A DNA stretch of 64,000 bases from Chitinophagales bacterium (lineage in GTDB: Bacteria; Bacteroidota; Bacteroidia; Chitinophagales; Chitinophagaceae): NCBI GenBank assembly GCA_021323755.1, contig JAJPKJ010000022.1, forward strand, positions 1 to 64,000. Reading direction: 5' to 3'. The number at the start of each line of letters is the position of its first letter. The stretch's first letter is position 1. Positions 53,904 through 62,410 of the stretch are shown in pieces. The position numbers were made by a program, and so were the translations under genes. The notes below the pieces were generated by a model. That model worked only from the letters and a program-made list of their open reading frames with translations, had not been told where the DNA came from and did no database searches.

Positions 53904-54518
53904 TTATTTTGACGAAGATGTCAGCTCGGTCTTTTTATTTTTTAGTTGCTTCATCAAGGCTTTTAACCCATTCAACGAGCCTTCGAAAATCTGCTTCTTT
54001 TTAAAGTACGGAACAAATGAATTATTGATGATCCTTTTTGATTCGTGCGGAGAGATCAACCTGTTCATATCAACATTACTTTCAATCTGCATCATCCTTT
54101 GAGAAATACAAATCTCGATAAATACTTTATCACTTTCCATTGCACCCTGGTTAATATGATCCCCTAAAAATGAAAATGAAGAATTATCGGAATCATTTCT
54201 TTCGATCATCGTCGAATCGAAAGTGATCATCACAATTTTGATGGAGGTTTCTTTTTCAAAATCTGCTATGAGCATGCTTAAGAACTGTGTCTCTCTTTCC
54301 GTATAAATATTTTCATAATCATTCACATAATCAAACGCACCTGAAACAGAGTCTTTATTATTTGCGCGGACAAAGTTGGATTGTTTGCGAGGATAAGGGG
54401 ATGTATTGTTCGCTAGGGAATAATCATCCGTCTTTGTTTGTTCATCCTGTGAAAAAGCAAAATCACTCATCAGAAAAATGAAAAGCAACAAAAAACCTGA
54501 TTGTAAAAATGGTTTCAT
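53904..54518 (-). CDS. TPM-domain (YgcG-like) secreted protein
   Basis: A 204-residue protein with a signal peptide (about 1-24) and a TPM domain (about 65-170), recognisable by VNDYENIYTERETQFLSMLIADFEKETSIKIVMITFDS and by the later FSFLGDHINQGAMESDKVFIEI strand. TPM proteins are phosphatase-like or involved in photosystem or envelope repair; this one lacks a C-terminal transmembrane helix. Function unknown. It converges on the NahK-like gene. Confidence 0.8.
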   Translation of the reverse strand: MKPFLQSGFLLLFIFLMSDFAFSQDEQTKTDDYSLANNTSPYPRKQSNFVRANNKDSVSGAFDYVNDYENIYTERETQFLSMLIADFEKETSIKIVMITFDSTMIERNDSDNSSFSFLGDHINQGAMESDKVFIEICISQRMMQIESNVDMNRLISPHESKRIINNSFVPYFKKKQIFEGSLNGLKALMKQLKNKKTELTSSSK

Positions 54519-54691
54519 TTTAATAAAAATTTTGTAAACAATCTAGGCTTTAACAGGGATGATGAATTGCTAAAGGAGTGGATTCAAAAAGTGGTGCTCT
54601 AGTTTTAAAAGGAAAAGTGATCTGTAGTAGGTCAAAAATAGCTAAAAAACACTATTATTCAAATATTTGGCAAAGAAAATTAAGGGCATTA

Positions 54692-55678
54692 TTACCCCTC
54701 GCTACCAGTAGAAAAAAAAGATATTTCCTCTTTAAAATTCAAAAAAGGGTATTTCGTTTGGAGCTGGTTAGCCTTTTCGCTATGGGTTCTCATAAATTGT
54801 TTATGCGCATTCGTCAGTGGCTGAAAAGCCCGGTGTTTTCTTGCAATAATCACCTTTTTTACTTCTTCCATGATGAACTGCGATTCATCATCTATAAAAA
54901 ATTTCGCAAACTTTTCCAACACAAATTCAGTTGCGGAATAATTGGGGTGAACCATATCAATATCATAAAAACGATAATCCCTCAACACATCGATGACCAA
55001 TTCATACGCCGGGAAATAATGAATATTGTCGAATTTATTCACCAGATGATGAACAGCTTCGATCAATCTTGCTTTGCTGCGATTATTATCAATTACTCCG
55101 TCGCGAATATGTCGCACCGGGCTGACCGTAAATATGATCTTTATTGCAGGGTTGAATTGAAACAATTGGTGAATACAATTATCTAAACAAGAATTGATCT
55201 CTTCGATCGACATCAGATGTTTGTTGAACGATTGTGCTGGTGCACGGTGACAATTGGCGACAGGCTGATTATTTTCAATGAGGTGATAAGAGAAAGATGA
55301 ACCTAAAGTAATGATGAGCCATTTTGTTCTTTTCAAAAACTGATGCGCATTTTTTTGAGAAGCATTGATGGTTTTCAAGCATTCAGCCCGATCAATATTT
55401 GAAAAAGAACTGTGATGATTCCAACTCTGCCAGAGTTCATTCAAATAAATGAGATCTTTTTCTTCATACTGCTTGTTGTGGATATAAGAAACAATACTTG
55501 ATGAAACGCTATGCGGATCGAACAATATCCCGTTCGGGTTTTGAACGACATCAAATTTCAATTCCTGTAAATTATTACCAATATGCTCGGTAAAGCAAGA
55601 ACCGACAAGCATTATTGGCTCCTGGTAACTTATTTTTTGTTTGGGAGAACCGATCGGTATATCGAGCATGAAGTTCAT
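54692..55678 (-). CDS. GSCFA-domain protein
   Basis: A 328-residue protein of the GSCFA family (named after its conserved residues), an SGNH-hydrolase-like fold. LVGSCFTEHIGNNL near residues 19-32 holds the nucleophile-type GSCF motif, and DPHSVSSS and SSFSYHL segments follow. Members are proposed esterases or acyl hydrolases without a known substrate. The ATG at 55678 (MNFML) is used; an ATG four codons earlier is also possible. It starts 14 bases after the HMG-CoA-lyase-like stop (2 bases if the earlier ATG is used), so the two are probably cotranscribed and perhaps functionally linked. Confidence 0.85.
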   Translation of the reverse strand: MNFMLDIPIGSPKQKISYQEPIMLVGSCFTEHIGNNLQELKFDVVQNPNGILFDPHSVSSSIVSYIHNKQYEEKDLIYLNELWQSWNHHSSFSNIDRAECLKTINASQKNAHQFLKRTKWLIITLGSSFSYHLIENNQPVANCHRAPAQSFNKHLMSIEEINSCLDNCIHQLFQFNPAIKIIFTVSPVRHIRDGVIDNNRSKARLIEAVHHLVNKFDNIHYFPAYELVIDVLRDYRFYDIDMVHPNYSATEFVLEKFAKFFIDDESQFIMEEVKKVIIARKHRAFQPLTNAHKQFMRTHSEKANQLQTKYPFLNFKEEISFFSTGSEG

Positions 55679-55692
55679 AGACAATATCAACT

Positions 55693-56550
55693 TTAAATAA
55701 ATATTTCACCAGCAATGCGGACACTTTCCTGCAATGCATCATCATTTAATTCGGATAAAAAACCGAGATGGCGAAAATATGGGATTAATAATTCTGAATT
55801 CATATTTCCAACCAATTCATCATTTGCCATCGGGCAGCCACCAATTCCCTTTAACGCGCTGTCAAATCTTTTGCAACCTGCACGCAAAGCCGCATCGATC
55901 TTTGCTTTCCAATGGTCGGGCTTCGAATGTAGGTGTACTCCAATTTGATGTTGCGGTAGTTCTTTTATCAAATAATCGGTCATAGAAAAAACCTGTTCAG
56001 GTGTTGCTAATCCGACTGTGTCAGCCAATGAAATTATTTTTATACCTAAGGAAGTTACTCTATTCACCCAGTCAAACACAATTTTCTCAGAATAGGCATC
56101 ACCGTATGGATTTCCAAATCCCATGGAAATATAGATGACTAATTGTTTGCTTCGCCTTTCACAGATCTTTTGAATTTCTTCCACGCGGGTCAATGATTCT
56201 TCGATCGTGCTATTGGTATTTCTTAACTGAAAGGTCTCAGAAACAGAAAAGGGAAAACCAAGAAAAGTGATCTCATCAAAGGTAGCTGCCTCTTCGGCGC
56301 CACGAACATTGGCAATTATTGCAAGCAGTTTCGATTTAGACTGATCAAGTTCCAAGCCCTGCAACACTTCTTCGGTATCGGCCAGTTGCGGAATGGCTTT
56401 GGCAGAAACAAAACTTCCGAAATCAAGGGTATCGAATCCAACTTTTAATAAGGAATTGATGTATTCGATCTTTTTATTTGTGGGAATAAAATTCTTCCAT
56501 CCCTGCATCGCATCGCGCGGACATTCAACAAGTGAAAATGATGAATTCAT
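55693..56550 (-). CDS. hydroxymethylglutaryl-CoA lyase-like enzyme
   Basis: A 285-residue TIM-barrel lyase. VECPRDAMQG (8-17) holds the canonical Arg-Asp-x-x-Gln pattern. Metal-ligand His residues appear in VHLHSKPDHWK. The C-terminal active-site loop is GIGGCPMAND with the catalytic Cys. The family splits HMG-CoA into acetyl-CoA and acetoacetate in leucine breakdown; related members handle other 3-hydroxy-3-methyl acyl-CoA. A promoter-like TAGTTTCG is 4 bases before the start. It leads the unit with the GSCFA gene. Confidence 0.87.
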   Translation of the reverse strand: MNSSFSLVECPRDAMQGWKNFIPTNKKIEYINSLLKVGFDTLDFGSFVSAKAIPQLADTEEVLQGLELDQSKSKLLAIIANVRGAEEAATFDEITFLGFPFSVSETFQLRNTNSTIEESLTRVEEIQKICERRSKQLVIYISMGFGNPYGDAYSEKIVFDWVNRVTSLGIKIISLADTVGLATPEQVFSMTDYLIKELPQHQIGVHLHSKPDHWKAKIDAALRAGCKRFDSALKGIGGCPMANDELVGNMNSELLIPYFRHLGFLSELNDDALQESVRIAGEIFI

Positions 56551-56594
56551 GCAGCGAAACTACAGAATAAAATAATTTATAGCTGTTAGCAAAA

Positions 56595-57602
56595 TTAAAG
56601 ACCAAGTGATTTCCTGCTTTGAGATATATTCTGGCGGATAGTCGTAAAAAATCGGCTTCTGATTTTTTCTCCAACAGTGCTTATTTGTATGGATTTTCGA
56701 ATCATGTTTATCATTTCCTCATAAGTATAATTACTAAAACGTTCATCACGCGTAACCAGGATATGCAACACGCTATGATTTAAAATACACAACTTCGCAT
56801 TGTCAAGTTCTGCTACCCATGTATTGTTGCCAATAAAGAGTTCGTTAAGAAATAATTTATACTCGGCAGAATTCGGTCGCGGGGTTTCGCCAATGCCAAA
56901 GCGTTTGCCCGTTTCAGCCATCTTTTCATAGTGCAATACAAGCTCTTCAAGCTTATCGTATATAATGGATATGTCTTCCTTTGATTCAAACAGATTGGCT
57001 TCCGCGTAAAACTCAATTTGAGAAAGTGTTGCATTAAGGCATACATTATTCCATAATTCTGTTGTGGGAATAAGGTTAAGAACATGATTGATCTTCTTTC
57101 CCAATTCTTCATATTCGGGGAACCTGTTTTTTAGGGAGAGCTTCTTTGATTTCAGATCATCCAAATGCAAAAATGTTCTCATCCATACAAAGGATTTAAA
57201 TGTAACCAATTCCGGTATTTGATAAAAGCTCATGAACGGAAGATCTTTAGCGTTAAAATAAAGATGCTTTTTTTCAAAGCTGCTGATATATGATGCCTTC
57301 ATCAAGGCGTCTTTCATCCAATGTCCAAAAAAATCAATCGTGTTTTCATGCAGCATGCCGGAAAAAATAAAGGAATCATTTTGCAAGTGGAGTAACTGGT
57401 CAAGCGATATTTTAAAATGAGAAGAAAGTTTTTGTATCTCTTCAAAGTCAATGGATTTTTCTCCGCGGATCCGGCGATAAGCACTATCGTTACTGATATT
57501 GAGCAAATCCGCGACTTCATCCACCAATGAAAGATGTGGTAATAGGCTATTTTTTACATGCTGAAAGAATAATTGCTGAACACCTACTGCATTATTTTCC
57601 AT
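56595..57602 (-). CDS. HTH transcriptional regulator with large C-terminal sensing domain
   Basis: A 335-residue regulator with an N-terminal helix-turn-helix (about residues 10-62: LVDEVADLLNISNDSAYRRIRGEKSIDFEEIQKLSSHFKI) and a long helical C-terminal region (about 80-330) probably for ligand binding or oligomerisation. It resembles BetR-like HTH proteins of Bacteroidota, with no known ligand. It is divergent from the secreted glycine-zipper gene, and the intervening region holds overlapping palindromes (57669-57696). Confidence 0.8.
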   Translation of the reverse strand: MENNAVGVQQLFFQHVKNSLLPHLSLVDEVADLLNISNDSAYRRIRGEKSIDFEEIQKLSSHFKISLDQLLHLQNDSFIFSGMLHENTIDFFGHWMKDALMKASYISSFEKKHLYFNAKDLPFMSFYQIPELVTFKSFVWMRTFLHLDDLKSKKLSLKNRFPEYEELGKKINHVLNLIPTTELWNNVCLNATLSQIEFYAEANLFESKEDISIIYDKLEELVLHYEKMAETGKRFGIGETPRPNSAEYKLFLNELFIGNNTWVAELDNAKLCILNHSVLHILVTRDERFSNYTYEEMINMIRKSIQISTVGEKIRSRFFTTIRQNISQSRKSLGL

Positions 57603-57668
57603 GGTTAGTTAGTTTAGTAAAAATTGAAAATGGGCAGGAGTTCTTTTGGCAGTTTTTGCGGTGATACT

Positions 57669-57696
57669 AAAAATACTGTATTTTTTTTGCAAAAAA
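57669..57696. promoter_or_regulatory. overlapping palindromes upstream of the HTH regulator
   Basis: AAAAATAC-T-GTATTTTT (57669-57685) and TTTTTTGCAAAAAA (57683-57696) are perfect inverted repeats that overlap. They lie in the 236-base divergent region and are candidate operators of the adjacent regulator. Confidence 0.45.
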
Positions 57697-57796
57697 TGAT
57701 TTCTCCTTTTCTAAAATATCCATTTAGTCGCATCTAATGCTTTTGGGGAAACATGTCGCCTAAGAATCAATTAGGGAAAGGCTTTGCGGGGAAATA

Positions 57797-57830
57797 GTTT
57801 TGGGATGACAATAATTTTTAACCCCAAAAC
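57797..57830 (+). promoter_or_regulatory. 8-bp hairpin in the leader of the glycine-zipper gene
   Basis: GTTTTGGG (57797-57804) pairs with CCCAAAAC (57823-57830) around an 18-nt loop. It ends eight bases before the ATG and could influence translation or be a regulator site. Confidence 0.35.
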
Positions 57831-57838
57831 ATCAAAAA

Positions 57839-58396
57839 ATGAAAAACTTTCTCCTCCTTGCCTTTCTCTTCATCGTGTCTGGAAAATCCATGCTCGCGCA
57901 AGACAGCCCTTCAATACGCCGGGTCGTTTTTAATGCAATATTAAAAGGGACAAACCGCCAAATTACTAGCGGGCGTCTCTTTGCAATTACTGACTCATCG
58001 GTATTGATCACCAAAAAGGCAGTAGCCTTGAAATTCTCTGATGTGGATTTGAAAGAGGGCAAAATATTCAGCTTCACTGAGATTGAAAAGTTACAATTAC
58101 AGCGAAAAGGAAACGTGGGCAGAGGTGTCCTTATTGGATCATTAACCGGAGGCCTTTTGATCGGCATTGCCGCAGCAATTTCTACAAGCAGTACTTCTGC
58201 TAATACAGGGTTTCGTTATTCTACGGGCGGCGTCGAGGTGGTAGGCGGGGTCTTCATTGGAGCGGTAGGTGGTGCTTTAATAGGTGCGATTATCGGCGCT
58301 TTGTCTCACAAAACATTTTTTATCCGCGGGAAAAAGGAAAGGTTTGACAAAATGAGAACCAAAATGATTGCTAAGCTCACCATATCAAATCAATGA
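57839..58396 (+). CDS. secreted protein with a glycine-zipper segment
   Basis: A 185-residue protein with a signal peptide (about 1-20, ending LAQ), a beta-rich domain (about 25-95) and two Gly-rich hydrophobic helices (about 100-120 and 138-157) of the type that pack as glycine zippers in membranes. The tail is basic. No family is recognised. It is probably a periplasmic or outer-membrane-associated structural protein, first in a row with the next secreted protein. Confidence 0.72.
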   Translation: MKNFLLLAFLFIVSGKSMLAQDSPSIRRVVFNAILKGTNRQITSGRLFAITDSSVLITKKAVALKFSDVDLKEGKIFSFTEIEKLQLQRKGNVGRGVLIGSLTGGLLIGIAAAISTSSTSANTGFRYSTGGVEVVGGVFIGAVGGALIGAIIGALSHKTFFIRGKKERFDKMRTKMIAKLTISNQ

Positions 58397-58481
58397 TCAT
58401 TTCAAAAATATTTTATTTAAATAAGACAGGCGAAGCCGAAAACCTGTAAAAGAGTAGGCGCAAATTTTTAAAAAATCATTT

Positions 58482-58997
58482 ATGAAAAAGTATTTATTAT
58501 CTATCGCTATCATTTTATCAGCATTTTTTGTAAACGCACAGGATAGCTTAAAGACTGGAAAGAATTTTGAATTTGGTATTGGTTTGGGAGCAGTCGGAGA
58601 AATGAACAATGGTGGAGCAGGAAAAGTATTTGGCGTTGGATTGAGTCTCCAGGGTGAAAATCATTTCTCCAAGCAATTCTCAGGTTTTATCAGCGGAGGG
58701 TACAATTTGTTATTTAGTACGGAAGGCGGCGGAACATTAGGGTTTATTCCGATCCAGGCAGGCCCACGGGTCTATGTGAACAAGAACATTTTCTTAGGTG
58801 TTGGGCTCGGGCTGGGAATTATAATTGGCCAGGGGGAAGCATCTGGGTTTAGCGCATCCGGCTTCAGCTATTTTCCCCAAATTGGCATTAACTCACAAAA
58901 AACCCAGGTAATATTTGGCTACAACTCCGTTTCCCTCACTAAATATGGGAGCGTTACGGACGGCTTTCTCGATCTAAAAATAGCTTTCAAACTGTAA
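58482..58997 (+). CDS. small outer-membrane beta-barrel-like protein
   Basis: A 171-residue exported protein (signal peptide about 1-19, ending VNA-Q) with alternating strands and Gly-rich turns (FEFGIGLGAVGEMNNGG; IFLGVGLGLGIIIG) and the hydrophobic-aromatic end LKIAFKL. This is the style of a small outer-membrane barrel. No family name is assigned. The following decayed frame starts with a similar secretion signal and NAQDS junction, which suggests a past duplication. Confidence 0.7.
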   Translation: MKKYLLSIAIILSAFFVNAQDSLKTGKNFEFGIGLGAVGEMNNGGAGKVFGVGLSLQGENHFSKQFSGFISGGYNLLFSTEGGGTLGFIPIQAGPRVYVNKNIFLGVGLGLGIIIGQGEASGFSASGFSYFPQIGINSQKTQVIFGYNSVSLTKYGSVTDGFLDLKIAFKL

Positions 58998-59022
58998 ATA
59001 TCATGAAGCTAAATAAATAAAA

Positions 59023-59302
59023 ATGAAATGGTCAGTCTCTTTACTCATACTCGTCCTGTGCGCCGGACTATTTTTAAATGCACAGGATAGTGTTTCGTTC
59101 CGGGAAAAAACTTGAAATGATAATTCTGTTTATCATTTCATGTTTTTTTCTCTCTCTATCTGTGCAAAAAAATAATGCTTCTTCAATAACTATGCAGCCG
59201 ATTGATACAGAATTTGAAAGAGATGGCGCAAACCATGCGATCTATTCTCTTGGCAATCATTTGGACTATACAGCAGAATTGATAAAAACATTCTTATGTT
59301 AA
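59023..59302 (+). pseudogene. remnant of a secreted protein, frame broken after the signal peptide
   Basis: ATG at 59023 opens a good signal peptide (MKWSVSLLILVLCAGLFLNAQDS) but stops at 59113-59115 after 30 residues. The next frame (from about 59078) continues SGKKLE... and then a second hydrophobic stretch, ending at 59302. The NAQDS junction resembles that of the intact gene at 58482, whose mature part begins DSLKTGKNFEFG. A one-base shift near the AAAAAA run at 59105-59110 would join the pieces. This is best read as a decayed copy, not a functional gene. Confidence 0.5.
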
Positions 59303-59553
59303 TCCGAGAAGCTAAACTATTTGACTCTACCGCATTAATAAACCTCGCTTTTCCTGCTCCTATAAATGGTGCTATCAGTTTATTCACCGACAGAAATCCT
59401 GATTTCTTCAACTTATTGAAAGAAGGTGGTGATTTTAAAATTTTTATAGCAGGAGGCAATAATGGAAATATAATAGGGACGTTGGCCTCTCGGATAATCA
59501 ATCGCAAAAAAATACTCTTTGCAAAAGTTTTAGTTCCAGTTATGATTTTTTAA
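59296..59553 (+). pseudogene. truncated GNAT acetyltransferase (N-terminal fragment)
   Basis: An 85-residue frame with the opening of a GNAT enzyme (LIREAKLFDSTALINLAF ... GAISLFTDRNPDFF ... IFIAGGNNGNIIGTLA) that ends before the acetyl-CoA binding core normally found around residues 90-130. It overlaps the end of the preceding remnant. The missing C-terminal half is not found downstream, where rlmB follows on the other strand. It is presumably non-functional. Confidence 0.6.
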
Positions 59554-59581
59554 GGAAAATTCTAAGGAAGAATAACAAGGA

Positions 59582-60319
59582 TCAGGACCTCTGTTTCAAC
59601 GCTTCAAATAAAATGATACCGGCGGCAACAGAAACATTTAATGAATCGAAATTATTTTTCATGGGAATGGTAAATGATTCATCTGCCGCTTTCCTCAAAT
59701 GTGGCTGCACGCCATTGTCTTCACTGCCCATAATAACGCAGCAGGGTTCAATAAGATTCAATTCAAAAACTTTTTTGTTAGCATTCATTTCGCTGGTAAA
59801 AACCTTTATGCCATTCAAATGCATGGTGTCAATCGCCTTTAATAAACTATGCACGCGGCATACCTGAATTTTTTCCAAGGCGCCGGCGGAAGATTTTATC
59901 GCCTCTTCATTTAATGCGCCGATACCTTTATCTGGAATAATCATCGCCTGGGCGCCACAACATAAAGCGCTTCGCGCAATCGCGCCAATATTTCGTGTAT
60001 CGGTGATTCCGTCCAGCATTAAGAATAAGGGAACAATTCCGTTTGAGATAATATGATCAATAACTTGCTGCAGATCGAGATATTCTATTAACGCCGCAAA
60101 TGCAACAACGCCCTGGTGATTGACCTTTGTAATGGAAAAAAGTTTTTCGGGCGGAACCTGTTGAATGGGAATATTGTACTGTTTCGCCAATTTTCTTATC
60201 TCACCAATTGATTCTCCGCTCACATTTCTCTGAAATAAGATCTTATCAATTGCACGACCGGAATTGATCGCTTCTATCAATGGTTGCCGTCCTGTAATTA
60301 AAGCGCTTTTCTTTAACAT
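59582..60319 (-). CDS. rlmB: 23S rRNA (guanosine-2251-2'-O)-methyltransferase RlmB-like
   Basis: A 245-residue SpoU/TrmH-type SAM-dependent methyltransferase. The N-terminal L30e-like substrate domain spans about 1-75 (ITGRQPLIEAI). The C-terminal SPOUT knot domain has DGITDTRNIGAIARSA (motif 1), the MGSEDNGVQ motif and the closing SLNVSVAAGIILFEAL (motif 3). It methylates a guanosine of 23S rRNA. The start is four bases after the NUDIX gene stop, in one operon with it. Confidence 0.93.
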   Translation of the reverse strand: MLKKSALITGRQPLIEAINSGRAIDKILFQRNVSGESIGEIRKLAKQYNIPIQQVPPEKLFSITKVNHQGVVAFAALIEYLDLQQVIDHIISNGIVPLFLMLDGITDTRNIGAIARSALCCGAQAMIIPDKGIGALNEEAIKSSAGALEKIQVCRVHSLLKAIDTMHLNGIKVFTSEMNANKKVFELNLIEPCCVIMGSEDNGVQPHLRKAADESFTIPMKNNFDSLNVSVAAGIILFEALKQRS

Positions 60320-60323
60320 GGAT

Positions 60324-60887
60324 TTATTTTTGCAAAGCTCCTTCCAATATCATCAACTTCACCTTTTGTATAGCAGCAACCGACATCGAATCGGTTATTG
60401 ATCCTTTATTCACCATTTCACAAACTTCATCAAAAGATATTTTCCTCACCATTAATTGTTCTGTTTCTTCGGGTGCAGCAATATGCTGCTGTAAATTTTG
60501 AGCGAGGTACAAAATTGCCACCTCATCTGAAACAGAATTGGAAAGATGCATCATTAATATTTGTTTCCACGCTGTTGCGGTCAACCCTGTTTCTTCAAAG
60601 AGTTCTCTTTTTGCAGAAACCAATGGGTCTTCATTCGACTCACCTCCGCCTTCCGGAATTTCCCAGCTATATTCATCTATCACAAACCGGTATTGACCTA
60701 CAAGATAAGTATTGAAATCAGCATCTAACGGCAATATACCTACGGCAATTTTTTTGAAATGCACTTTGCCATAAATTCCTTCGCCTCCGTTAGGATTGAT
60801 CACATCAAATTCGGTCACGCTAATCCAAGGATTATCGTAAATATTTTTTGCAGCAATTATTTTCCATGGATTCTCCATAACACTCAT
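60324..60887 (-). CDS. NUDIX hydrolase (ADP-ribose pyrophosphatase type)
   Basis: A 187-residue enzyme with a Nudix box PEGGGESNEDPLVSAKRELFEETGL around residues 78-102, containing the REL-EE-G catalytic core. The surrounding NPNGGEGIYGKVHF and SDEVAILYLA segments match ADP-ribose or nucleoside-diphosphate-sugar pyrophosphatases. An alternative start three codons in (MENPW) is possible. It is the upstream gene of the NUDIX-rlmB pair. Confidence 0.88.
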   Translation of the reverse strand: MSVMENPWKIIAAKNIYDNPWISVTEFDVINPNGGEGIYGKVHFKKIAVGILPLDADFNTYLVGQYRFVIDEYSWEIPEGGGESNEDPLVSAKRELFEETGLTATAWKQILMMHLSNSVSDEVAILYLAQNLQQHIAAPEETEQLMVRKISFDEVCEMVNKGSITDSMSVAAIQKVKLMILEGALQK

Positions 60888-60970
60888 TACGCGAATTTAT
60901 ATAAATTACAATAGCTGCACCTGAAAAACGATCCGGCATTACAATTAGGATGTTTCAAAAAAGCAAGCAA

Positions 60971-61003
60971 TAAAAAAGCCCAATCGCCCAATCCAATTGA
61001 GCT
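60971..61003 (-). terminator. metK terminator
   Basis: Read leftward, AGCTCAAT (61003-60996) pairs with ATTGGGCT (60984-60977), one G-T pair, followed by TTTTTTATT. It is about 30 bases past the metK stop. Words like CCCAATCG and CCCAATCC repeat in and around it. Confidence 0.75.
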
Positions 61004-61033
61004 ATTGAGCCAATATCGCATTATCGAATTCTT

Positions 61034-62287
61034 TTATTTTATGCCAAAAGCTTTTTTCACTTTGGAAACATAATCCAACTTCTCCCAGGTAAATAACTCC
61101 ACCTTTTTCTTTGCAATTTTACCGTCAGGAGAGACAAAGGTCTTTTCAATTACTTCATTCTTGCGTCCCATATGACCATAAGCCGCTGTTTCGCTGTAAA
61201 TGGGGTTGCGTAATTTCAATCTCTGCTCGATAAAATAAGGACGCATATCGAATATCGCTTCCACTTTTTTTGCAATTTCTCCGTCAGTAAGATCAACATA
61301 AGCCGTACCAAAAGTATTGACATTAATGCTGGTTGGCTGCGCGACGCCGATGGCGTATGAAACCTGCACCAACACTTCCTCTGCAACGCCCGCTGCTACC
61401 AGATTTTTTGCTATGTGACGAGTTGCGTACGCGGCAGAACGGTCCACTTTTGAAGGATCTTTTCCGCTGAAAGCTCCGCCTCCGTGCGCTCCTTTACCAC
61501 CGTAAGTATCAACGATAATTTTGCGACCGGTAAGGCCAGTGTCACCATGTGGTCCGCCAATGACAAATTTTCCTGTGGGATTAATATGGTATTTTATTTT
61601 TTCGTTGAAGAAGTGAGCATATTTTTTGTATTTCGATTTTACGCGCGGGATCAGGATGCTAATGATATCCTTCTTGATTTTGGCCTGCATTTTTTCTTCT
61701 GTATCAAAATCATCATGCTGTGTTGAAACAACAATTGCATCTATGCGAACAGGCTTGTTTTTGTCATCGTATTCTAAAGTAACCTGGCTCTTTGCATCGG
61801 GACGCAAATATTTTATTTCCTTATTTTCCCTTCTTAATGCGGCTAATTCAATCAATATTTTATGGGCAAGATCGAGCGCCAAAGGCATATAATCGTCCGT
61901 TTCATTACTCGCATATCCAAACATAATCCCCTGATCTCCGGCTCCCTGTTCTTCCTTTTTCTTCTTGTCTACACCCTGATTAATATCGGATGATTGTTCA
62001 TGTATTGCTGAAAAAATACCGCATGAATTTGCTTCGAACATATATTCGCTTTTGGTATAACCGATCTTTCGGATGACACCGCGGGCAATTTCCTGCACAT
62101 CCAGATATGCTTTGGATTTTACTTCGCCGGCAAGCACGACCTGACCTGTGGTAACTAAAGTTTCGCATGCCACTTTTGATTGAGAATCGAAAGCAAGAAA
62201 ATTATCAATTAAGGCGTCTGATATCTGGTCGGCTATTTTATCCGGATGTCCTTCAGAAACACTTTCCGAAGTAAATAAATAAGGCAT
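61034..62287 (-). CDS. metK: S-adenosylmethionine synthetase
   Basis: A 417-residue enzyme forming SAM from ATP and methionine. N-terminal [30 protein letters not shown] (about 117-126), and the C-terminal [27 protein letters not shown] block are all present. The length is at the upper end for the family, as in other Bacteroidota. A TATCTTTG promoter element sits 57 bases upstream; no SAM riboswitch is visible in the leader. Confidence 0.97.
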   Translation of the reverse strand: MPYLFTSESVSEGHPDKIADQISDALIDNFLAFDSQSKVACETLVTTGQVVLAGEVKSKAYLDVQEIARGVIRKIGYTKSEYMFEANSCGIFSAIHEQSSDINQGVDKKKKEEQGAGDQGIMFGYASNETDDYMPLALDLAHKILIELAALRRENKEIKYLRPDAKSQVTLEYDDKNKPVRIDAIVVSTQHDDFDTEEKMQAKIKKDIISILIPRVKSKYKKYAHFFNEKIKYHINPTGKFVIGGPHGDTGLTGRKIIVDTYGGKGAHGGGAFSGKDPSKVDRSAAYATRHIAKNLVAAGVAEEVLVQVSYAIGVAQPTSINVNTFGTAYVDLTDGEIAKKVEAIFDMRPYFIEQRLKLRNPIYSETAAYGHMGRKNEVIEKTFVSPDGKIAKKKVELFTWEKLDYVSKVKKAFGIK

Positions 62288-62343
62288 GATGTTTTTAAAT
62301 TTTAATTAATAGGGAATGATCGTTACAAAATTATTTTCCGCCG

Positions 62344-62351
62344 CAAAGATA
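62344..62351 (-). promoter_or_regulatory. -7 promoter element of metK
   Basis: TATCTTTG read leftward (62351-62344) gives a leader of about 50 bases before the metK ATG. The -33 element is not convincing. Confidence 0.55.
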
Positions 62352-62410
62352 ATTGCAGAAATCAATTTTTTTAAGAAAATCTGATTGATGTTTGTTTGAA
62401 AGAAATGGCA

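Noticed and set aside
54578-55186. 202-residue plus-strand frame
   Set aside because: It is antisense to the GSCFA gene, which has clear family motifs; the plus frame is Phe/Ile/His-rich in the manner of a shadow.
62288-62340. possible SAM riboswitch ahead of metK
   Set aside because: The leader of about 50 bases is too short and lacks the paired elements of known SAM aptamers.
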